Assembly: GCF_003591005.1 (NCBI RefSeq)
Contig: NZ_QYYD01000012.1
Span: forward strand, 62,001-126,000
DNA length: 64,000 nucleotides
Origin: Rhodopseudomonas palustris
GTDB lineage: Bacteria > Pseudomonadota > Alphaproteobacteria > Rhizobiales > Xanthobacteraceae
Direction of reading: 5' to 3'
Numbering within the stretch: the first letter of the stretch is position 1; every line of letters starts with the position of its first letter. Both the position numbers and the translations under genes were made by a program. The notes under the pieces were generated by a model. The model ran no database searches, was not told the origin of the DNA, and saw only the letters and a program-made list of their open reading frames with translations. Below, one piece after another: positions 27,401 through 36,625 of this stretch.

Positions 27401-27807
27401 CCCTGCGTGCCGGCAATGATTGGCACTCCCGACTTCTTTGCGAGCTGCCGTGCCGCAACTTTGTCACCGAATAGCCTCAAGGCTTCGGGCGACGGACCAA
27501 TGAACCGAATACCTTCCTCGGCGCAGCGCCGCGCCAGGTCGGCGTTCTCGCTGAGGAAGCCGTAGCCGGGATGCAGCGCGTCGCAATGCGCCGACTTGGC
27601 AGCTTCGATCACCGCCTCGATGTCGAGATACGCCCGTGCGCCGCGTCCCGGAATTTCCCGCGCCTCGTCGGCGATGCGCAGATGCAGCGACGCCGCATCA
27701 TCGGACGGATAGATCGCCACGCTGGCGATGCCGGCATCAGCCGCGGCCCGCGCGATACGGATCGCAATCTCGCCGCGGTTGGCGATCAGCAATTTACGAA
27801 ACGACAT
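24499..27807 (-). CDS. Single-chain long-chain acyl-CoA carboxylase
   Basis: A 1102-residue fusion with all activities of a biotin-dependent acyl-CoA carboxylase. Residues 1-450 are biotin carboxylase (KLLIANRGEIAIRIARAA, AGGGGRGMRVV, EANPRLQVEHTVTEE); the biotinyl domain has its Lys at about 531 in LESMKMEHLV; about 600-1100 is the carboxyltransferase with both halves (GGGGRPGDTD, then CDTPGFMVGPEAEK and GFHASFFTAAWPTGEFGGMG). This architecture is the family of homohexameric LCC enzymes described from Mycobacterium and Rhodopseudomonas, which act on long and short acyl-CoAs. ATG 27807 has GAGGA seven bases upstream, better than ATG 27825. Sits between an acyl-CoA ligase and a hotdog protein. 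Confidence 0.93.
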   Translation of the reverse strand: MSFRKLLIANRGEIAIRIARAAADAGIASVAIYPSDDAASLHLRIADEAREIPGRGARAYLDIEAVIEAAKSAHCDALHPGYGFLSENADLARRCAEEGIRFIGPSPEALRLFGDKVAARQLAKKSGVPIIAGTQGPSTLEDIQAFFASLGANAAVMIKAMAGGGGRGMRVVERAEDLGEAYARCQSEAKAAFGFEGVYAERLIRNARHIEVQIIGDQHGAISHLWERECTIQRRNQKLIEIAPSPSLSDELRSRILESAVKLAKAANYDSLGTFEFLVDGDGGDGEGAFAFIEANPRLQVEHTVTEEVLGVDLVRSQIAVAGSATLHSLGLDQPNVPRPRGFAIQLRVNMETMDASGATHPSGGVLGVFEPPAGPGVRVDTFGYAGYKTSAAFDSLLAKVIVHAPGQWPDAVAKAARTLREFRIAGVETNSALLQAILAHPDFKANRVSTAFIDRNVADLVAAADKLGAPLVALPGGEAQQKHAKAATEAVPEGAVSIVAPLQGTVVAITVAEGDVVSPGQQLAVLESMKMEHLVTAEQGGRIRCIATADGVTLMQGEAILYLEPLDVEGDQAAEETEIDLDVIRPDLAEVLARQGNTLDENRPDSVARRRKTNQRTARENIAQLVDEGSFMEYGSLAIAGQRRRRALDDLIKNTPADGLVAGVATVNAKQFGEHDARCMVISYDYTVLAGTQGHMNHKKIDRMLTLVEQWKMPLVFYAEGGGGRPGDTDRLGLTGLDGPSFVQFAKLSGLVPVIGVVSGYCFAGNAAMLGCCDVIIATQNASIGMGGPAMIEGGGLGVYHPAEVGPVSFQSPNGVVDILVEDEEEATRVAQKYLSYFQGPVAEWRAADQRLLRRAIPENRLRVYDIRHVIELIADEDSVLELRRDFGIGIITAFIRIEGKPFGLIANNPKHLGGAIDAPAGDKAARFLQLCDAFDIPIVSLCDTPGFMVGPEAEKTAIVRHVARMFVTGASLTVPLFGIVLRKGYGLGAQSMIGGGFHASFFTAAWPTGEFGGMGLEGYVRLGFRKEMEAIADPVERETYYKNKVAEMYANGKATSIASVFEIDNVIDPAETRRWIMAGLRSVPTPPQRTERKRPCVDTW

Positions 27808-27847
27808 CCAAACATCCTCATTCACAAATATCAGCCGCGCCGCGCGA

Positions 27848-29560
27848 TCAGCGCGCGTTGGCGTCGAGTTCTTGCTTCTTCACTTTGCCGGTCGCGGTCA
27901 TCGGCAAGGCGTCGATGATGCGGATCTCCGGCACCTTGTAGACCGCCATCCGCTCGGCGCACCAGGCCTGCAACTCGGCCGGCGTGATACTGCCTTCCGC
28001 CTCCGGCTTGAGCTGAATGAAGGCGACCGGCACCTGCCCCTTGCCGGGATCGTCACGGCCGACCACGCCCGAGCCGAGCACTGCGGGATGCTGGCCGAGC
28101 AGCGCCTCGATCTCTGGCGGAAACACGCTCATGCCCTTGACCTTGAGCATCTCCTTGCGCCGGCCGAGGAAGTGCAGAAAGCCTTGCGGATCGATGGTGC
28201 CGATGTCGCCGGTGCGCAACCAGCCATCGACCAGTGACTGCGCGGTCGCCTCCGGCTTGTTCCAGTAGCTCTTCAAGAGCGACGGCGTCCGCACCCGGAT
28301 TTCGCCCTCGCCGCCGAGTGGCACCAGCTCGCCGGTCTCGAAATCGGTGATCTTGAACTCGGCGCCCGGCACTGGCAGACCGACGAAGATCGGCTGCGAA
28401 TTCAGATCGAAGTCATCGCCCTGGAAGCCGACCGTGAAGGTGTTCGACGTGTGCGTCTCGGTCATGCCCCACGACGCTTCGGTGAGGATGGTGCCGGTGA
28501 GATCCTTCCAGCGCTTGCGATAACTGGGATTGAGCTTCTTGACGAACGAGACCACGCGGACCTGCTTCAGCGACGACAGATCGAAATCCTTGAAGCGCGG
28601 GTGATCCATCAGCTCGACAGCGCCGTCGACCGGCATCGCGGTGACGCCGACCTTGTAGCGATCGATCGCCGACAGCACGCCGAGTGCGTCCCAGCGCGCC
28701 AGCAGCACCAGCGTGGCGCCGGCGAACAGCGGGAAGATCAGGCCGAAATTCTCGCCGGCGATCCAGAACTCGGGAAAGAACGACAGAAACACGCTGCGCT
28801 CGTCGGCGACCACCGAGATGCCGTGATTGGCGGCGGCGGTGTACACCATGTCGCGCTGGGTGTGGACGCAGCCCTTCGGCATGCCGGTGGTGCCGCCGGT
28901 GTAGTTCAGCGCCGCGACGTCGTCGAGCGAGGCCGGCGGCAGCGGCTCCGGCGCCGGCATTGCCGCCAGCGCCGGCAGCAGATCGGTCGCGCCGGCCACC
29001 GCCACGCGCGGCCCACTCACCGAATCCGGCACCGGAATTGTCGGCGAAGCGGGGATCACGTCGGCAAAACTGGTGACGATCACCTCGCGCAGCTTGGTTT
29101 CGCCGCGTACCTGATTGACCACCGAGGCAAGCTGGTCGAGCGCCACGATCACTTCGGCGTCGGTGTCGTTGAGTTCGTAGGACAGTTCGAACGCGCGCGA
29201 CAGCGGGCTGACCGGCACGTGGATCGCGCCGAGCTTGAGGATGCCGAAGAACACGATGTGGAATTGCGGGCAGTTCGGCAGGAACACCGCGACGCGGTCG
29301 CCCTTGCGCACGCCCTTCTGCATCAGCAGTGCGGCGAAGCGATCGCTGAGCTGATCGAGTTCACCGTAGGTGGTGACGTGGCCGTAGAAGATCACGGCCG
29401 GCCGCTCCGGCGCCCGCTTCGCCCAGGCGCGCAGATATTCGCTGAGCGCGATCTCGCCGTGCGGATAGCGCGGCTGGGTCGGCAGGCCCTTCGGCCAGGC
29501 CTTGGCCCAGAGATCGTGCAGTTTCGCGAGATAATCGGCTTCGGTGGCGCTGGCGCTCAT
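27848..29560 (-). CDS. AMP-forming acyl-CoA synthetase
   Basis: A 570-residue ANL-superfamily ligase that activates a carboxylic acid to its CoA thioester. The P-loop YTGGTTGMPKG is at residues 220-230, ASWGMTETHT marks the adenylate site, GWLRTGDIGTIDPQGFLHFLGRRKEMLKVKG (seen as WLRTGDIG and GRRKEMLKVKG) the hinge, and the catalytic Lys is in TATGKVKKQEL near the C-terminus. Predicted to supply the acyl-CoA for the carboxylase 40 bases downstream. The acid is unknown, presumably what the Dpp-type importer brings in. Confidence 0.92.
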   Translation of the reverse strand: MSASATEADYLAKLHDLWAKAWPKGLPTQPRYPHGEIALSEYLRAWAKRAPERPAVIFYGHVTTYGELDQLSDRFAALLMQKGVRKGDRVAVFLPNCPQFHIVFFGILKLGAIHVPVSPLSRAFELSYELNDTDAEVIVALDQLASVVNQVRGETKLREVIVTSFADVIPASPTIPVPDSVSGPRVAVAGATDLLPALAAMPAPEPLPPASLDDVAALNYTGGTTGMPKGCVHTQRDMVYTAAANHGISVVADERSVFLSFFPEFWIAGENFGLIFPLFAGATLVLLARWDALGVLSAIDRYKVGVTAMPVDGAVELMDHPRFKDFDLSSLKQVRVVSFVKKLNPSYRKRWKDLTGTILTEASWGMTETHTSNTFTVGFQGDDFDLNSQPIFVGLPVPGAEFKITDFETGELVPLGGEGEIRVRTPSLLKSYWNKPEATAQSLVDGWLRTGDIGTIDPQGFLHFLGRRKEMLKVKGMSVFPPEIEALLGQHPAVLGSGVVGRDDPGKGQVPVAFIQLKPEAEGSITPAELQAWCAERMAVYKVPEIRIIDALPMTATGKVKKQELDANAR

Positions 29561-29588
29561 GATGTCGTCCTTGTTGTTCTTGCTTGTC

Positions 29589-30464
29589 TCAGTTGCGCTT
29601 CATCGTCGGGTCGAGCGCAACGCGCAGCGATTCACCGAGCGTGTTGTAGGCGAGCGCGGTGAACAGGATCGCCAGCCCAGGCGGATACATCTGCTCCGGG
29701 GCGATCTCCATGTTCTGATACGCGCGCGCCAGCATCGCGCCCCAGCTCGGATCCGGCGGCTGAATGCCAAGCCCGAGGAAGCTGAGGCTGGCTTCGGCGA
29801 GCAGCGCGGCCGCGAGCAGCAGCGTCACCTGCACGATCACCGGCTGGATCGCATTCGGCAGCACGTGGCGCCACAGGATGCGCGTGGTCGAGCCGCCGAA
29901 GCAGCGCGCCGCGTCGACATAGAGTTCGTGCCGCACCACCAGCGTCCGCGCGCGGACCAGCCGCGCGAGCTGCGGCGAGAACACGATGCCGACCGAGATC
30001 ATGCCGTTGGTGAGCCCGATGCCGAGCGCGCCGGTGACGGCGATCGCCAACACGATGGCCGGAAACGACAGGAAGCTGTCGATGACGCGGCTGATCACGG
30101 TGTCGACCCAGCCGCCGAGATAGCCGGCGAGCACGCCGACCGGCACGCCGATCAGCACCGCGATCGCCACCGCCAGGAAGCTCGCATACAGCGACGCCAT
30201 GCCGCCATAGATCAGCCGGCTCAGTGTATCGCGGCCGAGATCGTCGGCGCCGAGCCAATGCTCGGCCGACATCGGCGCCAGCGACGCGTTGACGTCCTGC
30301 GCCAGCGGGTCATACGGCGCGAGCCACGGCGCCAGCACCGACACCACGAACAGCATGATCAAAAAGCCCAGGCTGATCGCGCCGCGAATGTCGGACACGA
30401 ACCAGCGCACGAATTTGCGCAGCCGCCGCGGCCGGTGCGGCGCCGTCATCGCCAGATCGGTCAT
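29589..30464 (-). CDS. Dpp/Opp-type ABC permease (DppC)
   Basis: A 291-residue membrane protein with a long cytoplasmic N-terminus, about six helices, and the coupling loop YVDAARCFGGSTTRILWRHVLPNA (seen as GGSTTRILWRHVLPN). HWLGADDLGRDTLSRLIYGG is the diagnostic DppC/OppC segment near residues 68-87. ATG 30464 overlaps the DppB-like stop by four bases. Confidence 0.92.
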   Translation of the reverse strand: MTDLAMTAPHRPRRLRKFVRWFVSDIRGAISLGFLIMLFVVSVLAPWLAPYDPLAQDVNASLAPMSAEHWLGADDLGRDTLSRLIYGGMASLYASFLAVAIAVLIGVPVGVLAGYLGGWVDTVISRVIDSFLSFPAIVLAIAVTGALGIGLTNGMISVGIVFSPQLARLVRARTLVVRHELYVDAARCFGGSTTRILWRHVLPNAIQPVIVQVTLLLAAALLAEASLSFLGLGIQPPDPSWGAMLARAYQNMEIAPEQMYPPGLAILFTALAYNTLGESLRVALDPTMKRN

Positions 30465-31417
30465 GAGGCGATCCTCGGATCGAGCACGCTGTACAGGATG
30501 TCGGTGAGCAGATTGAGCGACACCACGATCAGCACCATGGTGAACACCACGCCCTGCACCACCGGGAAGTCGCGGTGCATCGCGGCGTTGACGATCAGCC
30601 CGCCCATGCCGGGAATGGCGAACACCGCCTCGACCACCACGGTCGCGGCCAGCATCCGGTTGGCCAGCAGGCTGATCACCGTCAGCAGATTGACGCTGAC
30701 GTTCTTCAGGCCATGGCGCCACAGGATCGACGACGGCGGCAGCCCCTTGGCGTGCAGGGTGCGCACCGCCTGCGACGACAGGATTTCGACCAGCGACGAA
30801 CGCAGCTGCCGCGCCACTTCGGCGATGCCGCCCGAGGCGAGCGCCAGCGCCGGCAGGAGTGCGTGACTGAGCGACGCCCAGGGATCCTTGAAGAACGACA
30901 CCGCGCCGGTCGCCGGCAGCCAGTTCAGCTGCAGCGAGAAGAACGCGACCAGCAGCATGCCGAGCCAGAAGTTCGGCACAGCGACGCCGAGCGACGCGAT
31001 CGCCATCACGATGCTGTCGATCCACGAGCCCGGCTTGGTCGCCGCCGCGATGCCGAGCGGCACGCCGATGATCAGCGCGGTGAGCAGCGCCAGCACCACG
31101 ATCAGCAGCGTATGCGGCAGGCAGCGCTGGATCGAGGCCAGCACCGATTCGTTCGACACCAGCGAGTTCGACAGATCGCCCTGCACGGCCTTGGCCAGCC
31201 ACGACCCGTATTGCATCAGGAACGGCTGGTTCAGCCCGTAGAGTTCGCGGATCTCGGCGATGCGCTGCTCCGAGGCATTGTCGCCGGCGAGCGTCACGGC
31301 GACGTCGCCCGGCACCAGCTTGAGCAGGCCGAACACGATGAAGGTAGACAGCACCACCACCGGGATCGCCTGCAGCAGCCGGCGCCCGATGATGTGAAGT
31401 CGTGCGGCATTCAACAT
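30461..31417 (-). CDS. Dpp/Opp-type ABC permease (DppB)
   Basis: A 318-residue membrane protein. The N-terminal RRLLQAIPVVVLSTFIVFGLLKLVPGD segment (seen as LLQAIPVVVLSTFIVF), LYGLNQPFLMQYGSWLAKAVQGDLG-like sequence near residue 70, and a C-terminal FAIPGMGGLIVNAAMHRDFPVVQGVV stretch (seen as IPGMGGLIVNAAMHRDFPVV) are the DppB hallmarks. It pairs with the DppC-like protein to form the channel. Confidence 0.92.
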   Translation of the reverse strand: MLNAARLHIIGRRLLQAIPVVVLSTFIVFGLLKLVPGDVAVTLAGDNASEQRIAEIRELYGLNQPFLMQYGSWLAKAVQGDLSNSLVSNESVLASIQRCLPHTLLIVVLALLTALIIGVPLGIAAATKPGSWIDSIVMAIASLGVAVPNFWLGMLLVAFFSLQLNWLPATGAVSFFKDPWASLSHALLPALALASGGIAEVARQLRSSLVEILSSQAVRTLHAKGLPPSSILWRHGLKNVSVNLLTVISLLANRMLAATVVVEAVFAIPGMGGLIVNAAMHRDFPVVQGVVFTMVLIVVSLNLLTDILYSVLDPRIAS

Positions 31418-31463
31418 GGGCTGGATCCGGAACGAGCGCCGCGACGGTCGCGGCGGCGCCGTC

Positions 31464-33017
31464 TCATGCGAGGGAGATGTTTTCGAATTTCGGCTTGCCG
31501 AGCAGATTGGGCGTGAAGCCCTTTACCTTCGAGGACAGCGCGTCGAGCTCGAACTGGAATGCCAGCGGCGCCGACAGCGCCTGCTCGACGGTGATGCGCT
31601 GGATCTTGGCGAACACTTCGGCGCGCTTGGCGAGATCCTCACTGGCGCGGCTCTCCTGAATGAGCCTCGACAGCTCCGGATCGGCCGTGCGGCCAGCGTT
31701 GTAGTAGGCGCCTTTGTCGAAGCCGAGCCCATAGGTCATGCTCGGATCAGGACGCCCGGTCCAGGCAGACACCAACAGGTCGAACTTCTTCTCCTGCGCA
31801 AAGAACTGCGCGCTGATTTCCGCGATGGTGCCGCGGGTGAACTTCACCCGGATGCCGGCTTTGCCGAGCTGGTCCTGAATGACCTCGCCGCGGCGCACCG
31901 AATCCTGATCGGTGTAGCCGCCGATCGTCAGATCGATGCCATCCTTGTAGCCGGCCTCGGCCAGCAGCTGCTTGGCCTTGGCGATGTCGTGCGGATAGGT
32001 GTTGGCCACATCCTTGTTGTAGGCCCAGTGCGAGCTTGGCAGCGTCATCCGGGCCGGCTCGCCGAGGCCGCTGAGCGCCGCCTTGACGAAGGTGTCGCGG
32101 TCGAATGCGAAGTTGATCGCCTGCCGGACCTTGACGTTGTCGAGCGGTGCGCGCGCGTAGTTGAAATACACTTGGATGCAATACAGCGTCGGTGACGACA
32201 CCAGGGTCAGATCCTTGGCGCGCTCGATCACCGGCTTGAGGCGCGCCGGGAGCTGGAACGCCATGTCGTTCTGGCCGGCCACCACCGAGCGCAGCGCGGT
32301 GGCGTTCTCGGTGATGATGTTGAACTCGATGCCGTCGAGATACGGCCGGCCCTTGCGCCAGTAGTTGTCGTGGCGCGTCACCACGATGATCTCGTTGTCG
32401 TTCCAGCGCACCAGCTTCCACGGCCCGGCGCCGACCGCCTTGCGATCGGTCTCGTTACCGAGCGCCTTGAGGTTGGTCGGCGACACCATCATGCCGGCGC
32501 GGTCCGACAGGATCGCCGGCAGCGCGGTGTCGGGATTCTTCAGCTTCAGCGTCACCTGCAGCGGTCCGGTGACCTCGACCTGATCGATGCTGGCGAGATC
32601 CGGCTTGATGTTGGAGCGCTGATCGCTGCGATTGCGGTCGAGGTTGAACTTGACGGCCTCGGCGTCCATTGCGGTGCCGTCGTGAAACTGGATACCCGGG
32701 GTGATGTCGAGCACCATCGTGTTGGGGTCGGGATACGACCACTTGGCCATGCCGGGCTTCGGCTTCAGCGTGTCGTAGTCCCACTCCACCAGCGTGTCGT
32801 ACATCGTCCACAGGATGCTGTGGTCGGAGCCGGCACCGCCGGTCGCGGGATCGAGCGACGACGGGTTGGCGGGCGCCGCGACCTTGAGCACGCCGCCTTT
32901 CTTGGGCTCCTGCGCCAGCGCCGGCAGGCCGAGCGCGCTGGCCGCAACACTGCCGCCGATCAGCGCCAGAATGTCACGACGCCGCAGGGTTCGTCCGCCC
33001 AGATCGTACACGCGCAT
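31464..33017 (-). CDS. Dpp/Opp-type ABC solute-binding protein (Tat-type leader)
   Basis: A 517-residue SBP_bac_5 protein. The N-terminus has RRRDILALIGG followed by a hydrophobic stretch and ALA-Q, a likely twin-arginine signal, which would mean export after folding. The mature part has KKGGVLKVAAPANPSSLDPA and later YNKDVANTYPHDIAKAKQLLAEAGY (seen as YPHDIAKAKQLLAEAGY), typical of the family. Ligands of the family include peptides, nickel chelates, opines and other small acids; the acyl-CoA genes downstream argue for an organic acid or acylated compound. Confidence 0.9.
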   Translation of the reverse strand: MRVYDLGGRTLRRRDILALIGGSVAASALGLPALAQEPKKGGVLKVAAPANPSSLDPATGGAGSDHSILWTMYDTLVEWDYDTLKPKPGMAKWSYPDPNTMVLDITPGIQFHDGTAMDAEAVKFNLDRNRSDQRSNIKPDLASIDQVEVTGPLQVTLKLKNPDTALPAILSDRAGMMVSPTNLKALGNETDRKAVGAGPWKLVRWNDNEIIVVTRHDNYWRKGRPYLDGIEFNIITENATALRSVVAGQNDMAFQLPARLKPVIERAKDLTLVSSPTLYCIQVYFNYARAPLDNVKVRQAINFAFDRDTFVKAALSGLGEPARMTLPSSHWAYNKDVANTYPHDIAKAKQLLAEAGYKDGIDLTIGGYTDQDSVRRGEVIQDQLGKAGIRVKFTRGTIAEISAQFFAQEKKFDLLVSAWTGRPDPSMTYGLGFDKGAYYNAGRTADPELSRLIQESRASEDLAKRAEVFAKIQRITVEQALSAPLAFQFELDALSSKVKGFTPNLLGKPKFENISLA

Positions 33018-33037
33018 AATTGTCCTCCCGATGATGG

Positions 33038-34065
33038 TTATGACGCGGCTTGCGCCGGCTGATTGTTCGGCTGCGGCCCGTCGGCCGTGGCGAAATGACA
33101 GGCGACGCGATGGCAGGGGCGGACTTCGCGCCAGGCCGGCATCTCCTTGGCGCAGCGCGGCTGCACCGACGGGCAGCGGGTGCGGAAGCGGCAGCCCGAC
33201 GGCGGCGCCACCGGGCTCGGAATCTCGCCTTCGAGAATGATGCGGCGATCGACCCGCAGATGCGACGGCAGCGGGATCGGCTCGGCCGACAGCAGCGCGC
33301 GCGTATAGGGATGCAGCGGCCGCTCGATGACGTCTTCGGCGGGGCCGAGCTCCATCAGCTTGCCCAGATAGGTCACCGCAATGCGGTCGGAGATATGCGA
33401 CACCACCGAGATGTCGTGGGTGATGAACACGTAGGTCAGGCCGAACTCGCGCTGCAGATCGGCGAACAGATTGAGCACGTCGCCGCGGATCGAGACGTCG
33501 AGCGCCGCCACCACCTCGTCGCAGACGATCACCTTGGGCCGCAGCATCAGCACCCGCGCGATGTTGACGCGCTGCTTCTGTCCGCCGGACAATTGATGCG
33601 GATAGCGGTCCGCCGCCTCGGCGGACAGCCCGACACGCTCCAGCATCGCGATGCCGCGGCGGCGTCGCGAGTTCGCGTCGCCCTCGCGCAGAATCTCGAG
33701 CGGCTCGACCACGCTGTCGATGATCGTCATCCGCGGATTGAGCGCGGCGTTGGGGTCCTGGAAAATGATCTGATAGTCCCGGCGATGCTGGCGGAACGCG
33801 CGCGTGCCGAGCTGTTCCGGATCGGCGCCGTCGTGCAGGATCTGACCTTCGGTCGGCCGCAGCAGCGACACCAGCGCACGGCCGAGCGTCGTCTTGCCCG
33901 AGCCGGATTCGCCGATCACCCCGAAAGTCTCGCCGGCCTGTACGGCGAAATCCATGCCGTCGATCGCCTTGACGGTGTCGCGGCCGTCGCGCGACGGAAA
34001 CAGGATGCGCAGATCGCGCACCGCCAGAATGCCGGCTTCAGAACCGTCGCGCCGCGGAGAAGTCA

Positions 34066-34066
<1 letters not shown>
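33038..34066 (-). CDS. Dpp/Opp-type ABC ATPase (DppF)
   Basis: A 342-residue ATPase with Walker A GESGSGKTT, signature LSGGQKQR, Walker B KVIVCDEVVAALD (a hydrophobic Val-Val where Pro-Thr or similar is common) and the C-terminal oligopeptide-type Cys motif CRFRTRCP...C...C that can hold an Fe-S cluster. ATG 34066 overlaps the preceding ATPase stop by one base (TGATG). Confidence 0.92.
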
Positions 34067-35117
<1,051 letters not shown>

Positions 35118-35121
<4 letters not shown>

Positions 35122-35249
35122 TCGCCGCAACAATGCGCAGGATGGTGAGCCCGGCGCAGCATGTGCGCCGACGGACGCATGGCGTCGAAGCTTGCGATAG
35201 CGGCCTGTCGGCCTGACCGGACACGTGCCGGCGCTTCGGTGGTCGCCAT
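35118..35249 (-). CDS. Possible 43-residue leader peptide upstream of the Dpp-type operon
   Basis: A small frame beginning MATTEAPARVRSG and ending HHPAHCCGE. It has the best ribosome-binding site of this region (GGGAGG six bases before ATG 35249) and its stop overlaps the ATG of the DppD-like gene in ATGA. No homology is recognised. The Cys-Cys close to the C-terminus recalls the cysteine-responsive upstream frames seen before some alphaproteobacterial uptake operons, but this resemblance is weak evidence. Alternatively it is only a translation-coupling device. Confidence 0.45.
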
Positions 35250-35351
35250 GTTCATCCTCCCGTCCGCGGCTCCGGACCACGGTTCGTCGCGCTTTCGGCT
35301 TGGCGCCGATTTGGCCGCGCGACACCCGCAATCAAACGGCACGAATTGTCG

Positions 35352-35363
35352 ATTGTCAACAAT
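35352..35363. promoter_or_regulatory. Inverted repeat, candidate GntR operator
   Basis: ATTGT-CA-ACAAT (35352-35363) sits in an AT-rich patch (AATTGTCGATTGTCAACAAT) between the divergent Dpp-type operon and the GntR gene at 35423. TTGTCAACAA is close to the T-GT...AC-A pattern bound by FadR-subfamily regulators. It is well placed to control both directions. Confidence 0.5.
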
Positions 35364-35422
35364 TGACCGGCGCGCTAGTTTGTCCCGCGCCACGGGAGCC
35401 GACGGAGAGCGCTTTGGGAACG

Positions 35423-36211
35423 ATGGATCGCAGCTCGACGACTGCGAGGGACGGCCATAGCGAGCGCCGATTTGCGCCCCGCACGCTGCCCGACCAGGTC
35501 GCCGAAGAGCTCGGCGCCGACATCGTGTCCGGCCGTCGCAAAGCCGGCGCGCGACTGGTCGAACTCGATCTGGCGCAAGAATTCGGCGTCAGCCGCGGCC
35601 CGATCCGCGAGGCGATCCGGATTCTCGAACGGCGCCGCCTCGTCGAATTGCTGCCGCGGCGCGGCGCCTACATCAAGCCGGTGTCGCTGAAATCCGTCGC
35701 CGACCTGTTCAACGTCCGCACTGCGCTGTCGGCACTCGCAGTCCGCACCATGGCGACGTCACCGGTGGAGAGCTACATCGACACGCTGGCCCGGCGTTGT
35801 GACGAGCTGAAAGCACAGGTCGATCTCGACGACCCGATGGGATTTGCGCGGACGACGACGCGTGCAGTCAAGACGATCGCACGCGGCTCCGGCAACGAGT
35901 TGCTGGTCGAACTGCTCACCGACCTCGCCAATCAGACGGTGTGGACGATGATCTGGAAATCACCGCTCGATTACCAGACGCGTGACATCCGGCTGATGTC
36001 AGCCAACCTGATGACGTCGACCTTGAAGGCGATCCGGCAGCGCAAGCCTAACGCTGCCGAAACGCATTTCCGTCAGCTGCTCGAGGGCGACCGCGACCGC
36101 GCGCTGGCGACGCTGTCGGAGATTCGGGGCGAAGCCTTCGACTTCAGCGCGCTGGATCACGCCGACGCGGCCGGTGGCGCGTTGCAGCTGCGCACCGCCC
36201 GGCCCGCATAA
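35423..36211 (+). CDS. GntR-family regulator with FCD domain, divergent from the acyl-CoA operon
   Basis: A 262-residue FadR-subfamily transcription factor. The winged helix spans about residues 20-88 (DQVAEELGADIVSGRRKAGARLVE, QEFGVSRGPIREAIRILERRRLVE, GAYIKPVS) and the helical FCD domain follows to about 240. ATG 35423 is used; a TTG at 35414 with GGAGA upstream is an alternative. Its ligand is probably the transported acid or its CoA ester. Its stop lies three bases from the end of the convergent RidA gene. Confidence 0.88.
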   Translation: MDRSSTTARDGHSERRFAPRTLPDQVAEELGADIVSGRRKAGARLVELDLAQEFGVSRGPIREAIRILERRRLVELLPRRGAYIKPVSLKSVADLFNVRTALSALAVRTMATSPVESYIDTLARRCDELKAQVDLDDPMGFARTTTRAVKTIARGSGNELLVELLTDLANQTVWTMIWKSPLDYQTRDIRLMSANLMTSTLKAIRQRKPNAAETHFRQLLEGDRDRALATLSEIRGEAFDFSALDHADAAGGALQLRTARPA

Positions 36212-36214
36212 CCC

Positions 36215-36601
36215 TTATTCCGGCCGGCGACAAACCAGATCGATCTCGATCAGCGCGTCGTAAGCGAGCCCGGTGACGCCGACGCAGGTGCGCGCCGGCA
36301 GGCGGCCTTCCGGGAAGTAACTGCGATAGGTCTCGTTCATCTCGGCGTAGTCGCGCTTGAACTCGGTGAGATAGATCCGGCTCATCACGATGTGCTCGAG
36401 GCCGAGGTTCAGACCGGCCAGCACCACGCGCAGATTCTCCATCACGGCGCGGGTCTGCGCGACGATTCCTGCCGGCAGCACGCCGGGCGTCTGCGGCGTA
36501 TCCGGCATCTGACCGGTGACGAACACGAAGCCATCGGTTTCGACCGCGTGGCTGAACGGCGCGACCGGCTTCGGTCCGCCAGGGATCATGTGAAACTGCA
36601 A
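36215..36601 (-). CDS. RidA/YjgF family protein
   Basis: A 128-residue protein of the RidA superfamily, whose members hydrolyse reactive enamines and imines or act in related catabolic steps. Family signs: the N-terminal PFSHAVETDGFVFVTGQMP, LGLEHIVMSRIYLTEF and the C-terminal GRLPARTCVGVTGLAYDALIEID, which includes the substrate-carboxylate Arg in PARTCV. A TTG at 36601 is taken as start because AAAGG lies six bases before it, while the ATG at 36589 has none. It is the last gene of the amide operon; formation of an unstable imine in the pathway would explain its presence. Confidence 0.85.
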   Translation of the reverse strand: MQFHMIPGGPKPVAPFSHAVETDGFVFVTGQMPDTPQTPGVLPAGIVAQTRAVMENLRVVLAGLNLGLEHIVMSRIYLTEFKRDYAEMNETYRSYFPEGRLPARTCVGVTGLAYDALIEIDLVCRRPE

Positions 36602-36625
36602 GACTAGCCTTTCATGAGATGAAGC

